Shown: positions 40,204 through 48,851 of the stretch, piece after piece | Layout: each line of letters begins with the position of its first letter | Numbering within the stretch: the first letter of the stretch is position 1 | DNA from: Methylophaga sp. | GTDB taxonomy: Bacteria; Pseudomonadota; Gammaproteobacteria; Nitrosococcales; Methylophagaceae | NCBI GenBank assembly: GCA_002733715.2 | Contig: NVWQ02000055.1 | Span: forward strand, 1-64,000 | Length of the DNA stretch: 64,000 bases | Reading direction: 5' to 3' | Translations under genes and position numbers: made by a program | Notes under the pieces: generated by a model | Databases searched by the model: none | Told to the model about the DNA's origin: nothing | What the model saw: only the letters and a program-made list of their open reading frames with translations

Positions 40204-41586
40204 TTGGAACAAACTGTCACCTTTGATCTTGATCTTATCCGCAGATATGACGCTGCGGGGCCTCGTTACACGTCATACCCCACGGCTGTTGAGTTTGACG
40301 AAAAATTTAACGCTAATAGTTATCAAAAACAAGTGGCGTTATCCAATCAGCGTAGCGGACCATTATCACTTTATTTCCATTTGCCTTTTTGCGATACCGT
40401 TTGCTTCTATTGCGCCTGTAACAAAATCATCACCAAAAACCGCAAACATGCTGAACCTTATCTAGCAAACTTGCACAAAGAAATTGCCATGCAGGCTGCA
40501 CTATTCGACTCAGATCGCGTAGTCGAACAGCTACATTGGGGCGGCGGTACGCCTACCTTTATTAGCCACGATCAAATGCGTGAATTAATGGCTGTTACCC
40601 GCCAACACTTCAATCTAGCTGATGATGATAATGGTGAAGTCTCTATTGAAATCGACCCTCGTGAAGCAGATGCCGAGACAATTGCAATACTCCGCGAAAT
40701 TGGCTTCAACCGTATTAGTTTAGGCGTACAAGACTTTAATCCTCAGGTTCAAAAAGCGGTCAATCGCATTCAAAGTGAAGAGGAAACTATTGCTGTAATT
40801 GATGCTGCTCGGGCAAATGGTTTCCGCTCTGTTAGCCTAGATTTAATCTATGGTTTACCACTACAAACCGCTGATAGCTTCTCAGAAACACTCGATAAAA
40901 TAATTGATATAAACCCAGATAGGATCTCAGTCTTTAATTACGCTCACTTGCCCGAACGCTTCAAAGTTCAACGCCAAATGCGAGATGAAGACATGCCACT
41001 TCCTGCGGTTAAGCTTGAGATATTACAACGCTCTATCGAACAGCTCACCGCCGCCGGTTATGTTTATATTGGCATGGATCACTTTGCAAAACCCGATGAC
41101 GAGCTCGCTATTGCACAGCGTGAGAATAATCTTTATCGTAACTTCCAAGGCTACTCAACACATTCAGAATGTGACCTTATTGGCTTTGGAATAACTTCCA
41201 TTGGTAGTGTCGGTGATTCATATTCGCAAAACCAACGTACATTAGAAGAATATGCCGCCAGCATCAAAAACAATGAATTACCTGTTTTCCGTGGCATCAC
41301 ATTAGATGAAGATGACAAAATACGTAGAAAAGTAATCACCAAACTAATTTGCCACTTCTCTTTAGATATTGTGGCCATTGAAAAAGAGCTAAACATTAAT
41401 TTTGCCGACTATTTCGCCGACGTTTACCCCAAATTAGACCAATTTTCTGTAGATAACTTACTTGAGTATAACGCAACGTCTATTAAAGTATTACCTGCAG
41501 GGCACCTTTTGATCAGAACAATCTGCATGGCATTTGACCGCTATATTCAGCAAAAAACAACCCAACGTTTTTCTAAAGTTATTTAA
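40204..41586 (+). CDS. hemN: Oxygen-independent coproporphyrinogen III oxidase
   Basis: 460 residues, standard for HemN. Radical-SAM cluster motif FCDTVCFYCACNK (CxxxCxxC), substrate motif HWGGGTPTF, and the N-terminal GPRYTSYPTA that holds the tripwire region. It performs the same step as HemF without oxygen. The start is a TTG with AGGA at proper spacing. An FNR-type promoter lies directly upstream, in agreement with the role. tRNA-Leu follows after 73 bp. Confidence 0.96.
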   Translation: MEQTVTFDLDLIRRYDAAGPRYTSYPTAVEFDEKFNANSYQKQVALSNQRSGPLSLYFHLPFCDTVCFYCACNKIITKNRKHAEPYLANLHKEIAMQAALFDSDRVVEQLHWGGGTPTFISHDQMRELMAVTRQHFNLADDDNGEVSIEIDPREADAETIAILREIGFNRISLGVQDFNPQVQKAVNRIQSEEETIAVIDAARANGFRSVSLDLIYGLPLQTADSFSETLDKIIDINPDRISVFNYAHLPERFKVQRQMRDEDMPLPAVKLEILQRSIEQLTAAGYVYIGMDHFAKPDDELAIAQRENNLYRNFQGYSTHSECDLIGFGITSIGSVGDSYSQNQRTLEEYAASIKNNELPVFRGITLDEDDKIRRKVITKLICHFSLDIVAIEKELNINFADYFADVYPKLDQFSVDNLLEYNATSIKVLPAGHLLIRTICMAFDRYIQQKTTQRFSKVI

Positions 41587-41659
41587 TACTTGAGCATATT
41601 CGATAAAAAAGTCAAAAACCCTTTAAAAAAGCAAAAGAACTACGGTATAATACTCTGAT

Positions 41660-41746
41660 GCCTGGGTGGTGAAATTGGTAGACACAAGGGACTTAAAATC
41701 CCTCGGCTTCACGGCCGTGCCGGTTCGATTCCGGCCCTAGGTACCA
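41660..41746 (+). tRNA. tRNA-Leu (TAA), integration hotspot
   Basis: 87 bases with encoded CCA. Acceptor GCCTGGG/CCTAGGT with wobble pairs, D loop with GGTAGACAC, anticodon loop CTTAAAA (anticodon TAA), a long variable arm, T arm CCGGTTCGATTCCGG. A perfect TATAAT sits at 41646-41651. Everything from the anticodon loop to the terminator is repeated downstream at 50877, and in worn form at 56585, 57609, 57984, 59651 and 60998. Confidence 0.95.
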
Positions 41747-41757
41747 AAAATATGAAA

Positions 41758-41790
41758 GCCTCAGTAGTTTATTCTGCTGGGGCCTTTTTT
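41758..41790 (+). terminator. tRNA-Leu terminator
   Basis: Ten-pair stem (GCCTCAGTAG with CTGCTGGGGC, two wobble pairs) and a run of six T. The same terminator follows the tRNA-Leu fragments at 50877 and 56585, and a worn one follows that at 57984. Confidence 0.85.
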
Positions 41791-41814
41791 ATTGGATGTG
41801 TTTGGATTGTTTAG

Positions 41815-42045
41815 CTAATCAATAATTTCATTCAAACCTTCAATGGCATCAAAGCCTAAACATTTGCAATACCAAACAAACTCCACCACATCTAAACGAC
41901 GTTGGCCAACCTCCGTTTTCCCGACAAACGAATGTGGTTTCCCAATAATTTCACCCGCTTGTCGCATGGTTAATCCTTTAAGCTCACGCTGATCGCGCAA
42001 CCATGTGGGTATCTTCTTAGACTCTGGAGAATATAAAGTTTTCAT
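41815..42045 (-). CDS. XRE family HTH regulator
   Basis: 76 residues with a Cro/CI-type helix-turn-helix: DQRELKGLTMRQAGEIIGK, then a second helix pair around VGKTEVGQRRLDVVEFVWY. It is the first gene after the tRNA-Leu terminator, divergent from the membrane/TerB pair 85 bp away, and so may control it or the element. Confidence 0.85.
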   Translation of the reverse strand: MKTLYSPESKKIPTWLRDQRELKGLTMRQAGEIIGKPHSFVGKTEVGQRRLDVVEFVWYCKCLGFDAIEGLNEIID

Positions 42046-42130
42046 TTGTTCCGATTATCGGTATAAAAATACTTGTGCGTAAATACGCAACGGGATAATA
42101 TTTAATCTATTCATCATGAGGAGTAAGGGA

Positions 42131-42604
42131 ATGAAAATATCAGGTATAGATCCGAATACAGGTGAGAAATTTCAGGCTGATGCAGAGATTAGTGATGATT
42201 TTATCCAATCAATGTCGGACTTCAATGTTTCAGATATAGGCGTTAGAAAACTAATTGATAATCTCCACCTTTCAGCAGATGCGAAATCAGCTTTGCATGC
42301 CCTTTCTAGCGCTACAATTAGGGCTGGCGACTATGTTTTAAAAATAGGGCGAAAGATAATAGATTTTGTTTGCTTTATTTTCAAAGAATACCCAACCGCC
42401 TCTTTTGGCATGGTGTTCGGGGCTATCGTAGGGTTTCTAATCACCTCTATTCCCATACTGGGGATTGTTCTAGGGCCAATAGTAGCGCCCATAGCAATTG
42501 CTCTTGGCTTGATTCTTGGTTTGCATGAGGATATAAAAGATAAAGCGCTTGAAAGAAAAATAGCTGAAATAAATGCTAAATTCTCTACACTTAAACCCCA
42601 ATAA
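42131..42604 (+). CDS. Two-helix membrane protein, partner of TerB-domain gene
   Basis: 157 residues from the ATG at 42131, which follows GGAGTAAGGGA. The N-terminal 65 residues are soluble; two closely spaced glycine-rich helices (about 90-112 and 115-136) form a hairpin, then a charged tail. I do not recognise the family. The TerB-domain gene starts four bases after its stop, so the two form an operon. Confidence 0.65.
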   Translation: MKISGIDPNTGEKFQADAEISDDFIQSMSDFNVSDIGVRKLIDNLHLSADAKSALHALSSATIRAGDYVLKIGRKIIDFVCFIFKEYPTASFGMVFGAIVGFLITSIPILGIVLGPIVAPIAIALGLILGLHEDIKDKALERKIAEINAKFSTLKPQ

Positions 42605-42608
42605 TTTT

Positions 42609-43463
42609 ATGGCTGATACGGGCAAACACAATTGGTTTGAAAATATTGCGGCTGTTATCACAGAGCCCTTAAAGTTTAAGGCTAAACTTGCTATTGGTGA
42701 AGACGCATATACTTCACTGAGATTAAAGAATGCTGCAACTAAACTTTGGGATACGTCGGGAGCCGCGGCTACAGGTGTAGTAGTCGCTAAATCATCGTTA
42801 GTAGCACCTACTTTTTTTGCGCCATCCGGTCTTTTGGCTGCAATAGGAATAGGAACGGCTGTAACGCCGATAGGATGGTTACTTGCCGCTGGCGTGGTTA
42901 CTGGTGGAGCTTGGGTCGGAGTAAGCCGCTATATCAAAGGTGCATCAGCAAGTCGTGTGACGGTAATCCCCAAATTTATCAATACACCTATGGATGAATT
43001 GGCAATAGGACTTTTTGATCTTATTGCACCGCTGGCTCTAAAGATCGCTGCTGTTGATAGTCATATTGATGAAACAGAAAGGAACCTTATCAGCTCCTAT
43101 TTCGTTACAGAATGGGGGTACGATCAAGATTTTATCAGCGAAGGGATTCTTTTTATTGAATCAAAATTACCTGACTTTTCAATTAAAGAACAAGCCCAAA
43201 TGCTTGCCGAATTTAAGAAGGCCAATCCAGATTGCAACTATGAGCCTATGTCCCAAGAAATTCTTCACTTCATCACTGATATTATGGAAGCAGATGGGCG
43301 AATCAATGAGCGTGAAGAATTAGCAATAGAAGAAGTTCGTATTATTTTCAGCGAAACAAATCAACATGTACTTGCAAAAACAATGAAGAAAAGCTGGAAG
43401 TCCGTGAAAGATACTGCTGGGGATGTGCTTTCAGATGGTCTTCTTCCAAACAAGAAAACTTGA
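42609..43463 (+). CDS. Membrane protein with C-terminal TerB domain
   Basis: 284 residues from MADTGKHNWFENIAAVI. A hydrophobic glycine/alanine-rich hairpin lies at about residues 60-105. The C-terminal half fits a TerB (tellurite-resistance B-like) helical domain with two acidic repeats, AAVDSHIDETERN and MEADGRINEREELAI, which bind metal in TerB. TerB-like domains occur in stress and phage-defence gene sets, so a defence role is possible but not shown. Second gene of a two-gene operon at the tRNA-proximal end of the element. Confidence 0.75.
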   Translation: MADTGKHNWFENIAAVITEPLKFKAKLAIGEDAYTSLRLKNAATKLWDTSGAAATGVVVAKSSLVAPTFFAPSGLLAAIGIGTAVTPIGWLLAAGVVTGGAWVGVSRYIKGASASRVTVIPKFINTPMDELAIGLFDLIAPLALKIAAVDSHIDETERNLISSYFVTEWGYDQDFISEGILFIESKLPDFSIKEQAQMLAEFKKANPDCNYEPMSQEILHFITDIMEADGRINEREELAIEEVRIIFSETNQHVLAKTMKKSWKSVKDTAGDVLSDGLLPNKKT

Positions 43464-43575
43464 TCTTCGTTTCTATTCAGTCGCAACGTTATTATTGGTT
43501 GATCCAAAGTCTAGCATTTCATCTAAAAGCCGCGGAAATATTGGCATCTTATATGAAAAGTATTAAAACCTAATT

Positions 43576-44566
43576 AACCTGAATCCTGTTTAAGAAAAGG
43601 GAACTAAACGCCTGTTAACCGATCAGATCTTTTACGACAAAGATTTTGATGAAAGGAAAACAGGCTCATGAACAAATTAACAGACATATTCTGTGATGTC
43701 GACGACTTTTGTAAAGTATTTATGCCGGAATGGGAGGCACAACTTCTAGCCGATGGTACCCGGAAACGTAATCGCCAATGCAGAATGACAATGAGTGAAA
43801 TAATGACCATTATTATTGCTTTTCACACATCAAATCAACGCGATTTCAAGAACTATTACGCAGGGTTTGTTGTCAGGTTTTACAAGCATAATTTTCCTGA
43901 GCTACTCAGCTATACCCGTTTTTTAGCGGTGATGCCAAAAGCGTTAACGCCTTTATGTGCTTACTTTACACATATCAAAGGCAAACCAACGGGCATTAGC
44001 TTTGTTGATTCAACCAGTATAAAAGTCTGCCATAATCTTCGAATAGAACGACATAAAACCTTTGCTGGAATAGCAAAAAGAGGACGGGGAACAATGGGCT
44101 GGTTTTATGGCTTTAAGTTACACATTATTGTGAATCATTTAGGCGATATTCTTGCGGCAAAAATTACGCCTGCTAATGTTGATGATAGAAAACCAGTACC
44201 TGAACTGGCTAATGGTGTAATTGGAAAGTTGTACGGTGATAAGGGCTATATTAGTCGGGCTTTATCCAGTGATTTATTTGATAAAGGGGTTGAGTTAGTG
44301 ACCAATGTAAAAAAGAATATGAAGGCAAAATTGCTCTCTGCATGGGATAGAGCCATGCTTTCTAGACGATTTATCATTGAAACTATCAATGACCAGCTTA
44401 AAAATATTACTCAAATTGAACATTCTAGGCATCGCAGTGTACATGGCTTTATGCTGAATATCATTGCTGGGCTTATCGCTTACTCACTTAAAGACAATAA
44501 ACCATCGTTGAGAATTACGAGCGAAGAATTTAGTATGATGACTGTTTCTTAAACAGATCTGAGGTT
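43576..44566 (+). mobile_element. IS982 family insertion sequence
   Basis: 991 bp with inverted ends AACCTGAATCCTGTTTAAG (left) and the complement of AACCTCAGATCTGTTTAAG (right): 22-base ends with a few mismatches. AATT flanks both sides and may be the target duplication. The single transposase gene is intact, so the copy may be active. Its ends match the 220-bp MITE-like element at 1532. Confidence 0.9.
43668..44552 (+). CDS. IS982 family transposase
   Basis: 294 residues, full length. DDE residues: Asp in SFVDSTSIKVCHN, Asp in LYGDKGYIS, Glu in FIIETINDQLKNI. Other family hallmarks are GTMGWFYGFKLHII and QIEHSRHRSVHGFMLNIIAG. The ATG follows GGAAAACAGGCTC. The frame is uninterrupted. Confidence 0.95.
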   Translation: MNKLTDIFCDVDDFCKVFMPEWEAQLLADGTRKRNRQCRMTMSEIMTIIIAFHTSNQRDFKNYYAGFVVRFYKHNFPELLSYTRFLAVMPKALTPLCAYFTHIKGKPTGISFVDSTSIKVCHNLRIERHKTFAGIAKRGRGTMGWFYGFKLHIIVNHLGDILAAKITPANVDDRKPVPELANGVIGKLYGDKGYISRALSSDLFDKGVELVTNVKKNMKAKLLSAWDRAMLSRRFIIETINDQLKNITQIEHSRHRSVHGFMLNIIAGLIAYSLKDNKPSLRITSEEFSMMTVS

Positions 44567-44674
44567 AATTAGTCCAAGGGATCCTCCCTAAAACACATTG
44601 TCAGAACTTCAGTTTTCAGTTATCCGCAGGACAATTCCTGTCTATACATCCCACAAACCAACAGGAGAACCACC

Positions 44675-45181
44675 ATGACCAACACCACAGAACCAACTAA
44701 ACGCATCATCAAAATTGAACAATGTTCAACCCTTACAGGCAAGGAAACCCTCACCTATCACATCGGTTGTGATGATAATAAAGTCATATACTTCCGTGTT
44801 GTTGCCAATTCCGGCAATGGCTTCTTTAATAAAGATTGGCTAGCTTTATCTAACATCCAACAAGCATTTGAAGATTGGCCTGTAGATTCAACCATTACAT
44901 CATTTACTTTATGGAGCTTATTGAAAGGTAAGTCATCCAATACATCAGCCTTTATTCTTGCAACCTTGAAGCATGAAGGCATCGTTGCCACACTGAAAGG
45001 TAAACGCCGTAATCATGAATACATTGAGCCCGTGGAGTTTCTGGCTGAGATGGGTAAGTTGATTGCTGATAGCGTTGATCTTAAGCCTGATGCATCTGTG
45101 AAAAAGAAGCCCGCTTCAACAGCAAAGCGTACAAAAAGTCAGCATAGGTCAACTTCGTACAATCCCATAACATCTCAGTAA
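44675..45181 (+). CDS. Hypothetical protein, tRNA-Leu element 1
   Basis: 168 residues; ribosome site AGGAGAACCACC before the ATG. The first 120 residues look like a folded domain (beta-rich start, helical middle), followed by a basic, lysine/serine-rich tail (KKKPASTAKRTKSQHRS) that could bind nucleic acid. No family recognised. It begins a run of small genes with good ribosome sites downstream of the IS. Confidence 0.65.
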   Translation: MTNTTEPTKRIIKIEQCSTLTGKETLTYHIGCDDNKVIYFRVVANSGNGFFNKDWLALSNIQQAFEDWPVDSTITSFTLWSLLKGKSSNTSAFILATLKHEGIVATLKGKRRNHEYIEPVEFLAEMGKLIADSVDLKPDASVKKKPASTAKRTKSQHRSTSYNPITSQ

Positions 45182-45379
45182 TCCATTGTAAGCAGGGATC
45201 TCTAGTCCCTTGTGTCTAACTTTTACTTCACCCGTAAGCCTCAGAAAAACAACAGTTTTTCCTTATTGTAAAATTCACCAAATACCAAAAGCGACCCTAT
45301 ATCGCACTTCTCTAACCCCATGTAACTGAACAACTTTCCTATTTTTCACTCTCATAAGCCTTTCTCATAAGGAAATTTA

Positions 45380-45601
45380 ATGCTGACTTCAATTCTAGTT
45401 CTATCAATAATTTCAGGCCTGTTCTTCAGGTCATTTTATGGCTTCGTATTTAGCCTATTCGCTCTGCTTCTGTTCATTTACCCAGTACCCACCATTTCAC
45501 TATTAACAACCCTCGGCATTTACGCCTACATATCTAATAAAGGAACGAACCATGAACAATCAAAATTACATTCTTCAAGCGATCGAGATGACAACAACTA
45601 A
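45380..45601 (+). CDS. Small membrane protein, element 1
   Basis: 73 residues with two hydrophobic helices (about 2-20 and 22-52) and a polar tail. Ribosome site AAGGAAA before the ATG. Its 3' end overlaps the start of the next small gene (45552) in another frame. No family recognised. Confidence 0.55.
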   Translation: MLTSILVLSIISGLFFRSFYGFVFSLFALLLFIYPVPTISLLTTLGIYAYISNKGTNHEQSKLHSSSDRDDNN

Positions 45602-45710
45602 CGATTGGGATCTTGATGATGAATATCTGTCTTATGCCATTCAATCTCAAGCTGAACTATTGCTAGGATTAACGGCTGAGTCATCTGAGTCCAATTACGA
45701 CATTCACTAA
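45552..45710 (+). CDS. Acidic 52-residue small protein, element 1
   Basis: A short frame starting ATGAACAATCAA, with AAAGGAACG seven to eight bases ahead, overlapping the 73-residue gene by 50 bp. The product is acidic and soluble (DWDLDDEYLSYAIQSQAELL). It is too short to place in a family; the ribosome site and gene overlap support it. Confidence 0.45.
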   Translation: MNNQNYILQAIEMTTTNDWDLDDEYLSYAIQSQAELLLGLTAESSESNYDIH

Positions 45711-45802
45711 TCATTCACTGCAACAGCTAAAGCACCACTCAATTTACATCTCACTCGTAACATTCCGCTACACATAATCACTAACAATTAAGGAGCACCA
45801 TC

Positions 45803-46030
45803 ATGACTACAAGCCAAGAACTATTGGAGATTTCTGCTCGTCTAGAAGAAGCCGTTGCTCGCATTACTGGCCCACCTGATAATCCAGAGGAGCTGTATGA
45901 TCGGTTTGAAATGTCGGCCATCGCCATCCTCGATTCGCAGCACGTAAATTACCCTGAGGGGGTGCTTTGTGCGTATCTAGCGGCCATTCTCTCAGAAAAA
46001 CGCCGTGAGCTGGGGCTGGAGGTATCCTGA
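45803..46030 (+). CDS. Small helical protein, element 1
   Basis: 75 residues, helical and acidic, with ribosome site AAGGAGCACC before the ATG. Opening MTTSQELLEISARLEEAVAR. No family recognised. The local base composition rises in GC within its second half compared with the AT-rich neighbours. Confidence 0.55.
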   Translation: MTTSQELLEISARLEEAVARITGPPDNPEELYDRFEMSAIAILDSQHVNYPEGVLCAYLAAILSEKRRELGLEVS

Positions 46031-47050
46031 CAATTTTGGATCTGGCTCGCGTTGGCTCTGGCAATCCGTCGCCACCTGTTTGATCTGTCGCCGTAAAACC
46101 CATGATAGCTATGGGATGGCGTCGGTTCGTCAGGTGCGTCGGATTTCCAACGGCTCCTTTTTACTACTACGGTCGCTGCTATAGTAGTTTCTTTCTTAGG
46201 CTTCACCTTATTATCACATACATATATTTTGCTACAGCTACCTGCATCAATTATTTTTAATCACTCTGCCTTCTGCGTTATTCAACTGTACTTATTAAAA
46301 GCTGTGTTTCATAGATCCAGATATTCATGAGCTACATACGTATTATAAGTTTCTTCATACATTATTTATCTATAACGTTTTAACGTTCATTAACAGACCA
46401 CGTTTTTCCTATGGGAAGGGGGTAGCTGCGTTATGGCTAACCTAACATTAACGTCATCATGACAGTTTACACATTAATCAAAACTAAGTAGAACAACTAA
46501 GCGGCACACATCATTATTATTGTGAATGTAATGTTGTGATTTGGCAATCGGCAGCTTTGGTTTATTTTGACCGACTCTAAGCGATACAAAATATTGCCTG
46601 TGGCCACCCGACGCACCCGACGACTTGTCGCCCTTCATCAGAAGCCCTAGTTACTGCTCAAATCTTACCCACTTTATGCCCTGATTACATCTCGTCCGTG
46701 TCCCTGCTTTCACATTATTTTATGTTTCTATTGGCAAGTAGGTCATTTTTAGGTAGGCGCATGCTTAATGATTGCGCAGAGATATCAATTTCAGCAGGTT
46801 TTATCAAAAAACCCATACTTTTTTTTCATCTTATTTTCCTTGCTGAAAGCTCTTTAATCCTCAATAGAAATTTTTTCCTTTCGCCAAGACACTTTAGGCT
46901 AGGAAGTGTTGTTTATAGCCGTTTACAGGAAATTGACATGTCTATATATAGGGGTTTAATCTGCGTTCTCCCTGTTTAGGCGGGTCTGTTTTTACGCAAT
47001 TGATCAGGGATAGTTCAGAATATTTTTATTTTAACTTATTAGGAGACTAT
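46031..47050. other. 1-kb stretch without a convincing gene
   Basis: No well-supported coding region. It starts GC-rich and becomes AT-rich. It carries a short palindrome around CCCATGATAGCTATGGG (near 46100) and a good promoter for the next gene at its right end. A 93-codon open frame at 46698-46979 has no ribosome site and unlikely composition. Confidence 0.5.
46933..46960 (+). promoter_or_regulatory. Sigma-70-type promoter ahead of the ATPase gene
   Basis: TTGACA at 46933-46938 and TTTAAT at 46955-46960, spaced by 16 bases, 90 bp before the ATG at 47051. A TATATATA run lies between them. Confidence 0.55.
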
Positions 47051-48490
47051 ATGGTCTTAAACACAAAAGAAAAACAGGAGGCAGTCCTGAAGAAACTACA
47101 AAAAAGGCTCACACTAACTGTCGATCAAGCCGGTCATGCTATTGCCATAAAAAAGCGTAATGGCAATCCTGAGACACATCGTATTCAGGCAACTAGCTTT
47201 AGGAAAATCATAATCAACATGGCTCGCTCTTTAGATCTCACACTTTCACGTCGTGAGATTGAGTCCATTCAACTGGCTTTATGTGATACTGCTGAGGCCT
47301 CAGATAATAGCGTCAATGTCTATCTCAGAGTAGCAGCTATTGAAAATGGTATTGAATTAGATGTCGGTAATAAGGAACAAACCCGAATCAGACTTACGCC
47401 GAGCAAAGTTAAGGTAATAACGAAAGGATCTGAAACATTTTTTTATAGACCCTCAGCCATGCAGCCATTTGTTATGCCCAGTAAAAAAGGCAACTTGGAT
47501 TTGATTTATAAATACCTAAATTTTGATGATGAGCAGGCTTGGCTTCTGATCGTTTGGATCTGCTATACACTCTCTACACCTCGTGCAAGTGATACTAACT
47601 ACCCAATCTTGGTTCTGATAGCGGAACAAGGGGCGGCTAAAAGTACAACTTGCAAGCTCATTATTCGCAGTTTACTTGATCCAAGCCAATTAGGGATCCA
47701 AGGATTTCCAAGTAATCGTCAAGATATGGTTTTGGCAGCCAATCATGCTCATATTTTGATTTACGATAATCTTAGATACTTATCCAGTAAATGGTCAGAC
47801 ACATTATGTATTGCAAGTACAGGAGGAAATGACCCCACGAGGAAGCTATACACCGATGGTGAATTAATGAATCACCCCTTTCAGGTGCCATTGGTACTGA
47901 ATGGGATTCATGATTTTATCGAAGAACCGGATTTAGCACAACGCTGTTTAAGGCTTGAGTTAAATTCTATTGCTGAACGTGACCGTCGTGATGAACGGGA
48001 ATTCACCAAAGAGTTTAATACAGATCTTCCTAAAATATTCAAAGGCCTCTTAGATTTAACGGCTGATATTCTTAAAAAACTACCTAAGGCCAAAGTGACC
48101 CATCCACAAAGAATGTTGGGTTATGTGCGTTACCTTGCTGCGACGGAAAAGGCACTAAAAATGAAGTCTGGAAGACTACAAGCTGTCTACAGTGACATAT
48201 TAAACGATGCTCAGCTCGACAGTGTACTCGAAAACCCCTTAGCCTCAGCTGTGCTTGACATGATGCAAGCGCGAACTGAATGGAATGGCACTCCCTCTGA
48301 ACTGTTAACAGAAATTACCGAGGATCTAACATCCTATGATCTTCTAAGGAGGTCTTTACCAACTAATCCTATATCTCTTTCCAAGCGGCTAAATGCGCTC
48401 AAATCGCCTCTGCGTAGTCAACAAATCAATATTTTCTTTACTCGCGGAAAAGAACGCCGTATCTCAATTACTAACTTGGAGTCTATTTAA
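47051..48490 (+). CDS. P-loop ATPase, replication-type, element 1
   Basis: 479 residues from the ATG at 47051, which follows TTAGGAGACTAT; the upstream in-frame part is rejected. Walker A is LIAEQGAAKSTTCKLI (about residues 189-204), Walker B-like HAHILIYDNLRYL (about 227-239), and a sensor-like NGIHDF follows. The region resembles SF3/DnaB-like ATPases of primase-helicase proteins in mobile elements, but no primase motif is visible. It probably serves replication of the element, by analogy with the DUF3987 gene of the other island. Confidence 0.75.
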   Translation: MVLNTKEKQEAVLKKLQKRLTLTVDQAGHAIAIKKRNGNPETHRIQATSFRKIIINMARSLDLTLSRREIESIQLALCDTAEASDNSVNVYLRVAAIENGIELDVGNKEQTRIRLTPSKVKVITKGSETFFYRPSAMQPFVMPSKKGNLDLIYKYLNFDDEQAWLLIVWICYTLSTPRASDTNYPILVLIAEQGAAKSTTCKLIIRSLLDPSQLGIQGFPSNRQDMVLAANHAHILIYDNLRYLSSKWSDTLCIASTGGNDPTRKLYTDGELMNHPFQVPLVLNGIHDFIEEPDLAQRCLRLELNSIAERDRRDEREFTKEFNTDLPKIFKGLLDLTADILKKLPKAKVTHPQRMLGYVRYLAATEKALKMKSGRLQAVYSDILNDAQLDSVLENPLASAVLDMMQARTEWNGTPSELLTEITEDLTSYDLLRRSLPTNPISLSKRLNALKSPLRSQQINIFFTRGKERRISITNLESI

Positions 48491-48757
48491 ATGTTAATGG
48501 CTAAAAAATCCACACTTCCTTTTGACCTTAAAGATGATACTTCCGTTGCTGACTTTGTATCATCTTGGCTACAAGATATTTCTCCTAGCGAACCTGTAAT
48601 GGCAAAACACATAATAGTGCCATACTGGCAATCTACTACAAACGCTGAACATATAGAGTTTGGCAAGGTGCTCTCTCGGCTCGTTGATTCAAAGAAGGTA
48701 CCACTGAAGGTCTTGGATAAGAACGCGTCTAATCATAAGCGCTATATCGTCACCTAA
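48491..48757 (+). CDS. Hypothetical small protein after the ATPase
   Basis: 88 residues starting one base after the ATPase stop, so translationally coupled; a second ATG lies six bases on. Soluble and mixed in charge; the shape (helices around VADFVSSWLQDISPS and a basic end NHKRYIVT) recalls winged-helix DNA-binding domains, but I cannot assign a family. Confidence 0.6.
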   Translation: MLMAKKSTLPFDLKDDTSVADFVSSWLQDISPSEPVMAKHIIVPYWQSTTNAEHIEFGKVLSRLVDSKKVPLKVLDKNASNHKRYIVT

Positions 48758-48851
48758 GTAAATCTAAACCGTAGCTACTGCGCACAACTGGCTGTAGCTA
48801 CTTTCTTTTTTCTACGTTTCATTTCTTAAATTCCTTATGGAGGAACACATT

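Noticed and set aside
46133-46617. Inverted pair GGTGCGTCGG / CCGACGCACC
   Set aside because: Ten bases, 460 bp apart, with no other structure; likely chance in a GC-richer patch.
46698-46979. 93-codon open frame before the ATPase gene
   Set aside because: No ribosome site, odd composition, and it runs over the likely promoter of the next gene.
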